Under the pieces are notes generated by a model, which was given only the letters and a program-made list of their open reading frames with translations, was not told the origin of the DNA and ran no database searches. The translations under genes were made by a program, and so were the position numbers. A stretch of DNA of 64,000 nucleotides from Bacteroidaceae bacterium (lineage in GTDB: Bacteria > Bacteroidota > Bacteroidia > Bacteroidales > Bacteroidaceae). Location of the stretch: assembly GCA_017547385.1 (NCBI GenBank), contig JAFYPU010000017.1, forward strand, positions 110,152 through 174,151, given 5' to 3'. The first letter of the stretch is position 1. Every line of letters begins with the position of its first letter. Positions 16,680-26,269 of the stretch are shown in pieces.

Positions 16680-16824
16680 TGCAACATCGCTTGCGTGCTT
16701 GAAAAAAGTTAAATTGCTGTTACTAATGCTTACGTAAGGCGCTGAGCTATAGTTACAGTGTTAAAAGATATTGTTAAAAGACGATTTTTTTATTTCAGGA
16801 AGGCTTGATTGAAAAAAGCCACAC

Positions 16825-16832
16825 TAATTTTG
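16825..16832 (+). promoter_or_regulatory. -7 box for degP
   Basis: TAATTTTG matches TAnnTTTG. Transcription would begin close to 16838, which is itself an ATG. Either the message is leaderless from 16838 or translation begins at the in-frame ATG at 16868. Confidence 0.55.
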
Positions 16833-16837
16833 CAAGC

Positions 16838-18367
16838 ATGAAAACAAATCTCAAAACATATATCAGCATGAATAAGAAAACCATCGGCCTCATGGCCTTG
16901 GCCTTTTGCCTCGGATTGACACCGGCCATTTCAACCATTGTTTCGAATAACGAAGCCGAAAATACTGCAAGTACAGAACAAACGAGCAACCGCACTCCCG
17001 GTGGCCCTGTGGACCTTAGTTATGCAGCTGAACGCGCTGTCAATTCAGTGGTTTACATCAAAGTTACCACGCACAGCCGTGTGCAACAAGCTCCGTCCGG
17101 ATACCGCGATCCTTTCGAAGACTTCTTCAATGAATTCTTTGGTCGTGGCGGTGGCGGTTCCCAACGACGTTACGAAAGCCCCGAACGCAAAGGAGCCGGA
17201 AGTGGAGTTATTATCTCTGCTGATGGATACATCGTTACCAACAACCATGTGGTGGAAGGCGCTGACGAATTGCAAGTGAAACTTAATGACAACCGTGAAT
17301 TCAAAGCACGCATTATCGGCACAGACAAGAACACTGACCTTGCTCTCATCAAGGTTGAGGCCGAAGATCTCCCTGCAATCACAATCGGCGATAGCAATGA
17401 TCTGAAACTCGGAGAGTGGGTGCTTGCTATCGGAAATCCTTTCAGCTTGACATCCACCGTAACTGCCGGTATTATCTCGGCAAAGGCACGCACTCTCGGT
17501 GCAGGTGCCAACAGTATCGAGAGCTTTATCCAAACCGATGCGGCCATCAACCCCGGTAACTCAGGAGGAGCACTTGTCAATACTCGCGGCGAACTCATTG
17601 GTATCAATGCTATGATTTATTCGCAAACCGGTTCGTATAGCGGCTATGGCTTTGCCATTCCCACCACTATCATGCGCAAAGTGGTGGACGACCTTAAGGA
17701 ATTCGGAACTGTGCAGCGTGCCATGCTGGGTGTGATAGGAAAGGATGTAAGTGTCTATCTGGACGAACAGCATGAGAAAGGAAACAATGTGGACCTTGGA
17801 ACGCTCACCGGTGTCTATGTTAACGATGTCAGCCAAGACGGAGCAGCAGCTAAAGGTGGCCTGCAAAAAGGTGATGTTATCATAGCCATTGATGGCAATA
17901 CCATTGAAAAATTTGGACAACTGCAAGAGCTTATGGCCGGACACAGACCCGGAGATAAGGTGGAGGTTACTTATTTGCGAAACAAGAAGAAACACACAAC
18001 TCGCCTCACCCTGCGCAACGTGCAAGGCACAGAAGGAGTTGTTGAAAGCATCGGTGGCGACAAGATGGGGGCAGCCCTGCGTCCACTCAGCGACACTGAG
18101 AAACAACAATTAGCTTTGCGCCACGGATTGATGGTAACTGCTGTCAAGAATGGCAAAATGAGTGAGGCCGGTATCACAAAAGGAATTATCATCATGCAAG
18201 TCAATGACCGCGAGATGCACACTGTGGCTGATTTTGATGAAGCTGTACGTGCAGCCAACATGAGCACAGACCGCGTGCTTTGGATACGTGCAAAGACGCA
18301 GAGTGGTATCAATCGCAGTTATACAGTGGAATTGTCTGATAACGCAAATCTCAAAAACAAAAAGTAA
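16838..18367 (+). CDS. degP: DegP/HtrA-family periplasmic serine protease (Do protease)
   Basis: Up to 509 residues. A signal-like hydrophobic segment (residues about 15-35) is followed by the trypsin-like domain with the catalytic triad H137 (TNNHVVEG), D167 (NTDLALIKV) and S242 (NPGNSGGAL). Two PDZ domains follow (about 310-395, with GAAAKGGLQKGDVIIAIDG, and about 405-500). It degrades or refolds damaged envelope proteins. The predicted transcription start falls on the ATG at 16838, so the ATG at 16868 (MNKKTIGLMALAFCLG, a more standard signal peptide) may be the true start. A strong terminator follows. Confidence 0.93.
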   Translation: MKTNLKTYISMNKKTIGLMALAFCLGLTPAISTIVSNNEAENTASTEQTSNRTPGGPVDLSYAAERAVNSVVYIKVTTHSRVQQAPSGYRDPFEDFFNEFFGRGGGGSQRRYESPERKGAGSGVIISADGYIVTNNHVVEGADELQVKLNDNREFKARIIGTDKNTDLALIKVEAEDLPAITIGDSNDLKLGEWVLAIGNPFSLTSTVTAGIISAKARTLGAGANSIESFIQTDAAINPGNSGGALVNTRGELIGINAMIYSQTGSYSGYGFAIPTTIMRKVVDDLKEFGTVQRAMLGVIGKDVSVYLDEQHEKGNNVDLGTLTGVYVNDVSQDGAAAKGGLQKGDVIIAIDGNTIEKFGQLQELMAGHRPGDKVEVTYLRNKKKHTTRLTLRNVQGTEGVVESIGGDKMGAALRPLSDTEKQQLALRHGLMVTAVKNGKMSEAGITKGIIIMQVNDREMHTVADFDEAVRAANMSTDRVLWIRAKTQSGINRSYTVELSDNANLKNKK

Positions 18368-18426
18368 GGGTAGATTTGTTTACTCCCATAAAAACATTGT
18401 GGGAGATAATTTCTCAAAAAGTATTG

Positions 18427-18473
18427 AAGAGGAGGACAACACCATCAAAAGGTGGGCTTGTCCTCCTCTTTCT
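18427..18473 (+). terminator. Terminator after degP
   Basis: A 13-bp perfect stem (AAGAGGAGGACAA pairing with TTGTCCTCCTCTT) with an 18-nt loop, followed by a short T-rich tail, 60 nt after the degP stop. Confidence 0.85.
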
Positions 18474-18634
18474 ATGCAAATGTTTTGCGTCGAGAACTGT
18501 GCAGTTGCCGGAAAAAGCTAAAAAACATTGAGTTCCGGAATGCGTATTATATCATGTATCATTAAATTACTGATGCGTGTCGGAGTAACTCATAAAGTAT
18601 AAACAGGTATATTTGGTGGCACAATCAAAAAACA

Positions 18635-18760
18635 GCATGCGAATGCGTGAAAATCTGCAGTGCTTGTAGAATTTTTTGCAAGCACTGCAGAAATTTTTAC
18701 AAGGCGTGCGCAAAATCAATGGATGCTTATGTGATTTTTTACATTCGCATAAGATGTTTG
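18635..18760. repeat. 21-bp phased palindromic array, locus 2
   Basis: Six units at an exact 21-bp step begin at 18635, 18656, 18677, 18698, 18719 and 18740. The cores include GCATGCGAATGCGTG, TGCAGTGCTTGTAG, TGCAAGCACTGCAG and TACAAGGCGTGCG. Each is separated by an A/T run (GAATTTTT, GAAATTTT, CAAAATC). Neighbouring cores are inverted copies of each other (AGTGCTTG against CAAGCACT). The outer units are more degenerate. The array lies in the long non-coding gap between degP and the mini-prohibitin gene. Confidence 0.8.
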
Positions 18761-19244
18761 CGAGACTAATCAAGTATATCATGAAATCACGATATGTAAC
18801 GTGCTAATTCGCGCATGCTCACCATTATACTAACCATCATTTTGAATAATCTCTGTGATGTGCAGAAATAAGGAATTGTTTTGCTGAAAACTCACCGCAG
18901 TTTCACCTGTATAGCTCTTGAGAAGTTCATGTTTTTTCATATCGGAACCTTTAGCCTTAGCATAAATGAATTACAACCATTTTTGCTTTTTCTCTGCCTT
19001 GTATGGTTTCTTATTCAAAAGATTAAGAAGTTTGTATGATAAAAAACGTTCAGCATCGCGGCTGTTTGGATGAAAATTGTTAAGTTTGCAAAGTTGCATA
19101 AGTATGCACGCCAACATTCTGCTTTCAGCGCAAAAAGACGTGTTATGAGATGCTACATTTAGTAAAATAATGGTACAGAAAAAGCAGTGCATCATGCACA
19201 GCATTTTTAGGTATCTTGGAATAACAAAAGACAAATGATTTATT
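18761..19244. other. Intergenic region before the mini-prohibitin gene
   Basis: About 480 bp with low GC. Short open frames on the minus strand have no family features and were not accepted. No tRNA, terminator or clear TTTG-N19-TAnnTTTG promoter was identified. Together with the terminator and repeat array to its left, it makes an 877-bp gap, the largest gene-free stretch in this part of the window. Confidence 0.5.
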
Positions 19245-19676
19245 ATGAACAACTATAATAACGTAAGTTTCAATCCCGGTGCCGTTAAGGTGATCTTGTG
19301 GGGAATTGTCCTCATTGCAGTTTTTATTGTCAGTATGGCTTTTATCCTTCCTTGGTATAATGTTTGGTCGCAAGAAATGGAGGGTAAAGCAGAATTTGCA
19401 AAGGCTGAACAGAATCGTAAAATTAAGATTGAAGAAGCCCGTGCGAATCTTGAGGCTGAAAAGTTGAATGCTCAAGCTGAAATTGAGCGTGCCAAAGGAG
19501 CTGCAGAGGCTATACGAATTGAAAACGGAAGCATCACCCCCACATACATACAATATCTGTGGGTGCGTCAACAATCGGATTTGAGCAACAAGACCGTTAT
19601 TTATGTACCCACTGAGACCAACCTTCCCCTTCTTGAAGCTACAAGAATGAAACAGGTGGAGGGACAAAACAATTAG
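19245..19676 (+). CDS. Mini-prohibitin: membrane anchor plus SPFH C-terminal helix
   Basis: A 143-residue protein. One transmembrane helix (residues about 16-40, VILWGIVLIAVFIVSMAF) is followed by a coiled coil rich in Ala, Glu and Lys (about 50-95). The ending, ITPTYIQYLWVRQQSDLSNKTVIYVPTETNLPLLEATR, is very like the C-terminus of prohibitin/SPFH proteins. The SPFH (Band 7) domain itself is missing. The protein could join prohibitin-like rings made from a full-length gene elsewhere, or be a reduced relative. It precedes the PBP1A gene by 58 nt. Confidence 0.65.
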   Translation: MNNYNNVSFNPGAVKVILWGIVLIAVFIVSMAFILPWYNVWSQEMEGKAEFAKAEQNRKIKIEEARANLEAEKLNAQAEIERAKGAAEAIRIENGSITPTYIQYLWVRQQSDLSNKTVIYVPTETNLPLLEATRMKQVEGQNN

Positions 19677-19734
19677 CCTTGAAGCAAGATTAGAAATACA
19701 AAATAATTATTCTAAAGAGTAATCGGATTTCATC

Positions 19735-22089
19735 ATGAAGAAGCGTATAATCACATATATTTGGTTCATACCCGTCTTGTTTGTTCTGATAGCATTTATC
19801 GGAGTGGTAGGCGTAAAGAATGGTTGGATTGGCAACATGCCTCCTTTGGATGATTTGCAGAACCCCATCAATAGATTTGCCTCTCAAGTGATTTCGTCAG
19901 ATGGAAAGGTGCTGGGAACTTGGTCAAAGAGCGAAAATCGCATCTTTGTTGACCATGACAGCATTTCTTCTCACATGTTCGATGCATTGGTCGCTACTGA
20001 GGACGTTCGCTTTTTCGAACATTCGGGTATTGATGTGCGTGCTTTGGGACGCGCCATTGTGAAGACCGGCATCATGCAACAGAAAAGTGCAGGTGGTGGC
20101 AGTACCATCACACAACAGTTGGCCAAACAGTTGTATTCTGAAAGAGCTTCCAACAAATTGGAACGCTTAATGCAAAAACCTATCGAGTGGATTATTGCAG
20201 TAGAATTGGAGCGTTGCTATACGAAAGATGAGATACTGACACTTTATCTTAACTATTTCGACTTTCTTCATAACGCTGTGGGTATCAAAACGGCGGCTTT
20301 GGTGTATTTCAGTAAGCATCCACGTGATTTGACACTTACGGAATCTGCTTTGTTGGTGGGTATGTGTAAGAATCCCTCCTACTACAATCCGGTGCGTTAT
20401 CCCGAACGTGCGTTGAATCGTCGTGCCGTGGTGCTTGACCAAATGGTGAAAGCCGGATATATCACAGAGGCGGAGTGCGAACAAGCCAAGACACAACCTT
20501 TGGGTTTGAATTTTCATCGTGTGGACCATAAGGAAGGATCGGCTCCCTATCTCCGTGAATATCTGCGTCGCTTCATGATGGCCGACAGACCCGATCCCAA
20601 GGATTACGGAAAATCACCGGCTCGTCAACGGCAGTATTATGAAGATTCGCTTAATTGGGAAACAAATCCTCTTTACGGGTGGTGTAAAAAGAACTTCAAG
20701 AAAGACGGCTCGCCGTACGATATATACACTGATGGTCTTAAGATATACGTTACCATAGATTCACGCATGCAGCGATATGCTGAAGAGGCAATGCTCACGC
20801 ATGTTGGGCGTGATTTGCAGAAAGTCTTCTCGCGTGAAAAGCGCAATTCCCCCAACTTCCCCTATCCTCCTTCGCTTTCAAGAGAAAAGGTGGAGCGTTT
20901 CTTTAAGCATGCAATGCAAGAAAGCCATCGCTATAGGCAAATGAAAGAAGACGGAGCTGATGAAGCTACAATTGAAAGAGCATTCAACACACCGGTACAC
21001 ATGACGATTTATGCTTATGGTGGAGAACGCGACACAGTGATGACACCTATGGATAGTTTGCGTTACCAAAAATCAATGTTGCGTTCCGGATTAATGAGCA
21101 TTGATCCCGCAACCGGTTTCGTGAAAGCATATGTTGGCGGTCTGAACTATGAATACTTCCAACATGATATGTGTGCTGTGGGTCGCCGTCAGGTCGGTTC
21201 AACCATGAAGCCTTATGTTTACGCCATGGCTATGCAGGATGGACACTCCCCTTGCGACATGCTCACCAATGCGCAACGCACTTATCATACTGTGAATGGT
21301 TCTCCCTGGACACCTCGTAACGGAAGCCATGCCCGATATGGACAACAGGTTACGCTGAAGTGGGGTCTTTCACAATCAAACAACTGGATTACAGCAGACT
21401 TGATGAACAATGTCGACCCCACTGGAAATCGTTTGGTGAAGTTGTTGCGCGATTTTGGAGTGGCCGACAACCAAATACGACCTTCCATTGTGCTCTGTTT
21501 GGGTGCTTGTGAAATTACAGTGGCAGAAATGGCAAGCGGATATACTGCATTTGCCAATAAGGGCATTCGCTGTGCTCCTATCTTTGTTTCGCATATCGAA
21601 GATGCAAATGGTAACATTGTGGCTGAATTCAGACCTCGCATGAATGAGGTAATAAGTGAGGAAAGTTCCTACAAGATGATTGAGATGATGCGTGGTGTTA
21701 TCGATGCAGGAACCGGCCGTCGTTTGCGTAATCGTTATGGATTCACAGGTCCTATTGCCGGTAAAACAGGTACAACAAACAACAATGCAGACGGTTGGTT
21801 TGTCGGTGTAGTTCCGCGACTCGTAACAGCATGTTGGGTAGGCGGTGAAGATCCCAACATACGCTTCTATTCTACTGCTACCGGACAAGGTGCAGCTACA
21901 GCATTGCCAGTCTGGGCACTCTATATGAAACGTGTGTATGCGGACAAAGCATTAGGGTATTTGCCCAATGAGCCTTTCGATATCCCTGCAGACTTTCAAT
22001 CGTGTGAAGAGGGAATTGGTTTCACTTTGAACGAGGGAACCGACTCCATAGCTGGATTTAATGATGGTGTAGACATGTTGTTTGAATAA
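19735..22089 (+). CDS. mrcA: Class A penicillin-binding protein (PBP1A-type)
   Basis: A 784-residue bifunctional peptidoglycan synthase. An N-terminal transmembrane anchor (about 5-27) is followed by a GT51 glycosyltransferase domain with the catalytic Glu in TEDVRFFEHSGID (about residue 87) and GGSTITQQLAKQLYSER (about 120-137). The transpeptidase domain has the SxxK active site in GSTMKPYVYAM (Ser about 489), SQSNNW as the SxN motif, and KTGTTNNNADGWFVG (about 677). It polymerises and cross-links glycan strands outside the inner membrane. Confidence 0.95.
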   Translation: MKKRIITYIWFIPVLFVLIAFIGVVGVKNGWIGNMPPLDDLQNPINRFASQVISSDGKVLGTWSKSENRIFVDHDSISSHMFDALVATEDVRFFEHSGIDVRALGRAIVKTGIMQQKSAGGGSTITQQLAKQLYSERASNKLERLMQKPIEWIIAVELERCYTKDEILTLYLNYFDFLHNAVGIKTAALVYFSKHPRDLTLTESALLVGMCKNPSYYNPVRYPERALNRRAVVLDQMVKAGYITEAECEQAKTQPLGLNFHRVDHKEGSAPYLREYLRRFMMADRPDPKDYGKSPARQRQYYEDSLNWETNPLYGWCKKNFKKDGSPYDIYTDGLKIYVTIDSRMQRYAEEAMLTHVGRDLQKVFSREKRNSPNFPYPPSLSREKVERFFKHAMQESHRYRQMKEDGADEATIERAFNTPVHMTIYAYGGERDTVMTPMDSLRYQKSMLRSGLMSIDPATGFVKAYVGGLNYEYFQHDMCAVGRRQVGSTMKPYVYAMAMQDGHSPCDMLTNAQRTYHTVNGSPWTPRNGSHARYGQQVTLKWGLSQSNNWITADLMNNVDPTGNRLVKLLRDFGVADNQIRPSIVLCLGACEITVAEMASGYTAFANKGIRCAPIFVSHIEDANGNIVAEFRPRMNEVISEESSYKMIEMMRGVIDAGTGRRLRNRYGFTGPIAGKTGTTNNNADGWFVGVVPRLVTACWVGGEDPNIRFYSTATGQGAATALPVWALYMKRVYADKALGYLPNEPFDIPADFQSCEEGIGFTLNEGTDSIAGFNDGVDMLFE

Positions 22090-22223
22090 GTCTCATGCCT
22101 TCAAGAATGCTTCAAATGCAATTCTCATTTCTCCGGAAAGTCTCAAAAAGGTGCAACACACATAAAGCAGTATTCAACAATGCTCTACCATAGTTTTAAC
22201 GATAAATAAAAAAGTTCAAAGAT

Positions 22224-23342
22224 ATGTTCCATAAAGCCAAGTTGCTTCTCCTGTTCATGGCCGTTATAGGCATCAATACTTACGCCCAACGCATTCAAGT
22301 TGGCTCCTACACATTCAAAGATGGAGCCGTCTATTGTGGTGAGTTGGCAAGCGGAAAACCTAATGGACGTGGTACGACCAAATTTCCCAATGGCGATTTC
22401 TACGAAGGTGAATACCGCAAAGGAAAACGTGAAGGTCATGGTGTTTACAATTATGCCAATGGAGAAAAATATGATGGGGGTTGGGTTTCTGATGAGATGA
22501 CCGGAAAGGGCACTTATTACTACTTGAACAACAATCGTTATGAAGGTTTCTGGTTTCACGGAATGCGTCATGATGAAGGTACAATGTACTACTACAATGG
22601 AGATCGCTATGTTGGAACCTGGAAAGAGGATAAGCGTCAAGGGAAAGGCACTTACACCTTTGCACAGAATGGTGCCAGTTATACCGGTGATTGGGTAGAA
22701 GACAAGAAGCAGGGATACGGAACTTTTGATTGGAACGACGGCTCATCTTACACCGGTGGATGGTATAACAATCAACCCCATGGGCGTGGAAAATACGTGT
22801 ATGGCGATGGAAATATCTATGATGGAGAATGGAAAAATGGCGAAAAAGAGGGTCGCGGCATATACACATATCGCAACGGAGACAAGTATGAAGGCGCCTA
22901 CAAACAAGGTGAGCGTACAGGTGCCGGTATGTACTATTTTGCAAATGGCGACTCCTATAATGGTAATTTCTTGAAAGGGGCCCAACATGGCGAAGGCGTT
23001 TTTGTGTGGAAAGGTGTGGCACGTTACACCGGCCATTGGAAAAACGGACGTCGCGATGGCCATGGTGTCTACAAATGGAAAAATGGTGACGAATACAATG
23101 GAACATGGGTTAACGACCTTATGGAGGGAGAAGGAGTGCTGAAATATGCCAATGGTGACCGGTATAAGGGTGGATTTAAAGCCGGAAAGAAACATGGAAA
23201 GGCTGTTGAAATCATGGCGAATGGAACAAAGTTCGAAGGAAGTTATGAGAATGACGAGCGCCACGGCAAATTTGTGGAATACGATAAGCATGGAAATGTT
23301 GTTAAAAAAGGCAGCTATAATCATGGAAGGCTCGCAGAATAG
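22224..23342 (+). CDS. MORN-repeat exported protein
   Basis: A 372-residue protein with a short signal peptide (ending near TYAQ). It then consists of about 14 MORN repeats of 22-24 residues, each of the form YEGxWxxGxxxGxGxYxxxNGDxY, running almost from residue 30 to the end. MORN repeats form elongated beta-hairpin arrays, often used for membrane or protein contacts; in bacteria their roles are mostly unknown. It is followed 48 nt later by the branching enzyme in the same direction. Confidence 0.9.
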   Translation: MFHKAKLLLLFMAVIGINTYAQRIQVGSYTFKDGAVYCGELASGKPNGRGTTKFPNGDFYEGEYRKGKREGHGVYNYANGEKYDGGWVSDEMTGKGTYYYLNNNRYEGFWFHGMRHDEGTMYYYNGDRYVGTWKEDKRQGKGTYTFAQNGASYTGDWVEDKKQGYGTFDWNDGSSYTGGWYNNQPHGRGKYVYGDGNIYDGEWKNGEKEGRGIYTYRNGDKYEGAYKQGERTGAGMYYFANGDSYNGNFLKGAQHGEGVFVWKGVARYTGHWKNGRRDGHGVYKWKNGDEYNGTWVNDLMEGEGVLKYANGDRYKGGFKAGKKHGKAVEIMANGTKFEGSYENDERHGKFVEYDKHGNVVKKGSYNHGRLAE

Positions 23343-23390
23343 TCCATCTCCCTTTTGAAAAGAAATACACAACCTTAAAATTCTACATAT

Positions 23391-25433
23391 ATGAAGAGCG
23401 TAAAACAAAAAAAGGCCGTGAAGCCTCGCTTGAAGTTGGTAAAAAACGATCCATGGCTTGAGCCGTATAATGATGCCATTGAAGGGCGACATCAAGCAGT
23501 GGTCAATAAACTTCAAGAATTGACCGGAGGAAAAACATCTTTGGCAGATTTTGCTGAAGGGCACAACTATTTTGGTTTGCATCGCACCGCTCGTGGATGG
23601 GTCTTTCGTGAGTGGGCACCTAATGCCACTGACATATATCTTATAGGCGATTTCAATCAATGGGAAGAGAGTGAAGATTATCGTTTGAAGCCCGTGGGAA
23701 AATCCGGCTGTTGGGAAATCAAGTTACCCAAGAAAGCATTGAAGCATCTGGACCTCTACAAAATGAAAGTACATTGGGAAGGAGGTGAAGGTGAACGCAT
23801 TCCGGCATGGTGTCGACGTGTTGTGCAAGATGATACCACCAAGATTTTCAGTGCACAGGTATGGGCTCCAGAAACTCCTTATGAGTTCAAAAAGAAGAAC
23901 TTCAAGCCCAAACGTAATCCCCTGCTCATTTACGAGTGCCACATTGGTATGTCGCAAGATGCAGAGAAGGTGGGCACATACAATGAATTCCGCGAAAATG
24001 TTTTGCCACGCGTTGTGGCCGAAGGATACAACTGCCTTCAAATTATGGCCATACAGGAGCATCCTTATTATGGTAGCTTCGGTTATCATGTATCCAGTTT
24101 CTTTGCACCTTCCAGCCGCTTCGGTACTCCCGATGAACTAAAGCAACTCATTGACGAAGCGCATGCCGCAGGTCTGACAGTCATCATGGACATGGTGCAA
24201 AGTCATGCTGTGAAGAATGAAATCGAAGGTTTGGGTAATTTAGCCGGTGATCCTTGTCAGTTCTTCTACACCGGAGGCCGTCGTGAGCACCCCGCATGGG
24301 ATAGTCTCTGTTTTGATTATGGAAAGAATGAGGTAATCCATTTCCTTCTCTCCAATTGTAAATATTGGCTGGAAGAGTTCCAATTCGATGGTTTCCGCTT
24401 TGATGGTGTAACTTCAATGCTTTATTATAGTCATGGACTGGGAGAAGCATTTGGAGGATACGGCGACTATTACAACGGTCACCAGGACGATAATGCCATC
24501 TGCTATCTCACTTTGGCCAATCTCCTCATTCATGAAGTAAATCCCAATGCCATTACTATAGCCGAAGAAGTTTCCGGAATGCCCGGTCTTGCTCTTCCTT
24601 TCAAGGACGGCGGTTATGGATTTGATTATCGCTTGGCCATGAATGTGCCCGACTATTGGATCAAGATGATTAAGGAGAAACGTGATGAAGATTGGCATCC
24701 CAGCAGTCTCTTCTGGGAACTCACCAATCGTCGGGCCGATGAGTGCACCGTTTCATATTGTGAGAGCCACGACCAAGCGCTTGTAGGAGACAAGACACTC
24801 ATTTTCCGTCTTATCGACGCCGACATGTATTGGCACTTCCGCAAAGGTGATGAAAACGGAACCGTGCACCGAGGCATTGCTTTGCACAAAATGATAAGAT
24901 TGCTCACTTTGTCAACCATCAACGGAGGCTATCTCAATTTCATGGGTAACGAATTCGGACACCCCGAATGGATTGATTTCCCACGTGAAGGCAATGGCTG
25001 GAGCCACAAATACGCTCGTCGTCAATGGAACCTCGTAGATAATCACGATTTGTGCTATCATTACTTGGGCGACTTCGATCGTGCAATGCTCGAAACAGTA
25101 AAGAGCGTACGTATGTTCCAACGTAAGAAGGTGCAAGAGATTTGGCACAACGATGGTGACCAAATCTTGGCATACAGCCGTGGAGAACTGATTTTTGTCT
25201 TCAATTTCAGCCCCACTCGCAGTTATACCGACTATGGCTTCATGGTACCCGAAGGTGCTTACGAAGTGGTGCTCAACACTGATGCACCGGCTTATGGCGG
25301 AAATGGTCTCACTGACGATTCCATTTGCCACTTCACCAACTTCGACCCATTGCTTAAACGTGACGGAAAAGGCTGGCTCAAACTCTATATTCCTGCCCGT
25401 ACTGCTATAGTGCTGCGTCGGAAAGACGACTGA
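23391..25433 (+). CDS. glgB: 1,4-alpha-glucan branching enzyme, eukaryote-like GH13 type
   Basis: A 680-residue enzyme that makes alpha-1,6 branches in glycogen. An N-terminal CBM48 region (about 45-150, with GWVFREWAPNATDIYLIGDFNQW) precedes the GH13 barrel. The nucleophile is in FQFDGFRFDGVTSM (about residue 338), the acid/base is in ITIAEEVSGMPGL (about 391) and the third acid is in YCESHDQALVGD (about 459). The stretch INGGYLNFMGNEFGHPEWID closely resembles animal and fungal GBE1 proteins rather than enterobacterial GlgB. A terminator follows. Confidence 0.92.
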   Translation: MKSVKQKKAVKPRLKLVKNDPWLEPYNDAIEGRHQAVVNKLQELTGGKTSLADFAEGHNYFGLHRTARGWVFREWAPNATDIYLIGDFNQWEESEDYRLKPVGKSGCWEIKLPKKALKHLDLYKMKVHWEGGEGERIPAWCRRVVQDDTTKIFSAQVWAPETPYEFKKKNFKPKRNPLLIYECHIGMSQDAEKVGTYNEFRENVLPRVVAEGYNCLQIMAIQEHPYYGSFGYHVSSFFAPSSRFGTPDELKQLIDEAHAAGLTVIMDMVQSHAVKNEIEGLGNLAGDPCQFFYTGGRREHPAWDSLCFDYGKNEVIHFLLSNCKYWLEEFQFDGFRFDGVTSMLYYSHGLGEAFGGYGDYYNGHQDDNAICYLTLANLLIHEVNPNAITIAEEVSGMPGLALPFKDGGYGFDYRLAMNVPDYWIKMIKEKRDEDWHPSSLFWELTNRRADECTVSYCESHDQALVGDKTLIFRLIDADMYWHFRKGDENGTVHRGIALHKMIRLLTLSTINGGYLNFMGNEFGHPEWIDFPREGNGWSHKYARRQWNLVDNHDLCYHYLGDFDRAMLETVKSVRMFQRKKVQEIWHNDGDQILAYSRGELIFVFNFSPTRSYTDYGFMVPEGAYEVVLNTDAPAYGGNGLTDDSICHFTNFDPLLKRDGKGWLKLYIPARTAIVLRRKDD

Positions 25434-25469
25434 ACAGGTGTTAGCTTCTTGAAATAACTCAGAGATTTT

Positions 25470-25511
25470 ATAGTGTGTAAGGTGTCAACGTGCCTTACAC
25501 ACTATTTTTAT
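25470..25511 (+). terminator. Terminator after glgB
   Basis: A 13-bp perfect stem (ATAGTGTGTAAGG with CCTTACACACTAT), a 10-nt loop and a following T run. Confidence 0.88.
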
Positions 25512-25544
25512 ATGTAAGGCCATTCGCTTTCATCATGCTTTTGT

Positions 25545-25552
25545 TACATTTG
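25545..25552 (+). promoter_or_regulatory. -7 box for trmN6
   Basis: TACATTTG matches TAnnTTTG and ends 8 nt before the ATG at 25561. Transcription is predicted to start within a few bases of the start codon. Confidence 0.5.
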
Positions 25553-25560
25553 CAGATACT

Positions 25561-26262
25561 ATGTCTCATTTCGATTTTCGTCAATTTCGCATTTGTCATG
25601 ATCGGTGTTCCATGAAAGTGGGTACCGATGGAGTTTTGTTGGGTGCTTGGGCTGAAGTAGAAGGAGCACAACGCATCCTTGACATCGGCACCGGATCGGG
25701 ATTGATAGCACTTATGGCTGCTCAACGATCAAAAGCTGATGTTGTGGGTATCGATATCCATGTTTCTTCAGTGGAGCAAGCCCGTGAAAATGTGGAAAGT
25801 TCACCCTATGCCTCGCGTGTCCATATTGAAGTGTGCGATGTTCGCAGCTTCTCTCCTGACCAGAATTTTGATTGTGTACTTTCCAATCCCCCTTATTTTG
25901 AAGAAGATCTTTTACCACCCAATGAGGTGAGAGCCGGAGCACGCCACACACAAGGACTGCCTTTTGCCGAGTGTATAACAAATGCTCATAGGCTGTTGTG
26001 TGATGGAGGGAGTTTTCAAGTGATACTTCCTCACACAGCTGCCACTCGTTTCATTGCTTTGTGCATCGAACAAGGATTTTCGTTGCAGCGTTCCACAGAA
26101 GTACACACAGTGAGTCATAAACCACCCCGCCGCATACTTCTGCATTTTGTCAAGACACTTCATTTGCAAAATCCTGTGCAACGAAATTCTATCACGTTGA
26201 CAGCCGCAGACGGAAGCCGAAGTGAAGACTACAAACACCTGACGCAAGATTTCTATTTGTAG
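25561..26262 (+). CDS. trmN6: tRNA1(Val) (adenine37-N6)-methyltransferase-like protein
   Basis: A 233-residue SAM-dependent methyltransferase. Motif I is ILDIGTGSGLIALMAAQ (about residues 40-56), motif II/III is VVGIDIHVSSVEQA, and the N6-adenine catalytic motif is LSNPPYFEE (NPPY, about 110-113). The opening FRQFRICHDRCSMKVGTDGVLLGAWA is the conserved start of the TrmN6/YfiC family. It methylates A37 of tRNA1(Val). The gene has its own promoter and is followed by a tandem repeat. Confidence 0.9.
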   Translation: MSHFDFRQFRICHDRCSMKVGTDGVLLGAWAEVEGAQRILDIGTGSGLIALMAAQRSKADVVGIDIHVSSVEQARENVESSPYASRVHIEVCDVRSFSPDQNFDCVLSNPPYFEEDLLPPNEVRAGARHTQGLPFAECITNAHRLLCDGGSFQVILPHTAATRFIALCIEQGFSLQRSTEVHTVSHKPPRRILLHFVKTLHLQNPVQRNSITLTAADGSRSEDYKHLTQDFYL

Positions 26263-26269
26263 AACACTC

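Noticed and set aside
22360-23660. Minus-strand open frames across the MORN gene
   Set aside because: Repetitive translations that arise because the MORN repeats are themselves periodic; no start context or family.
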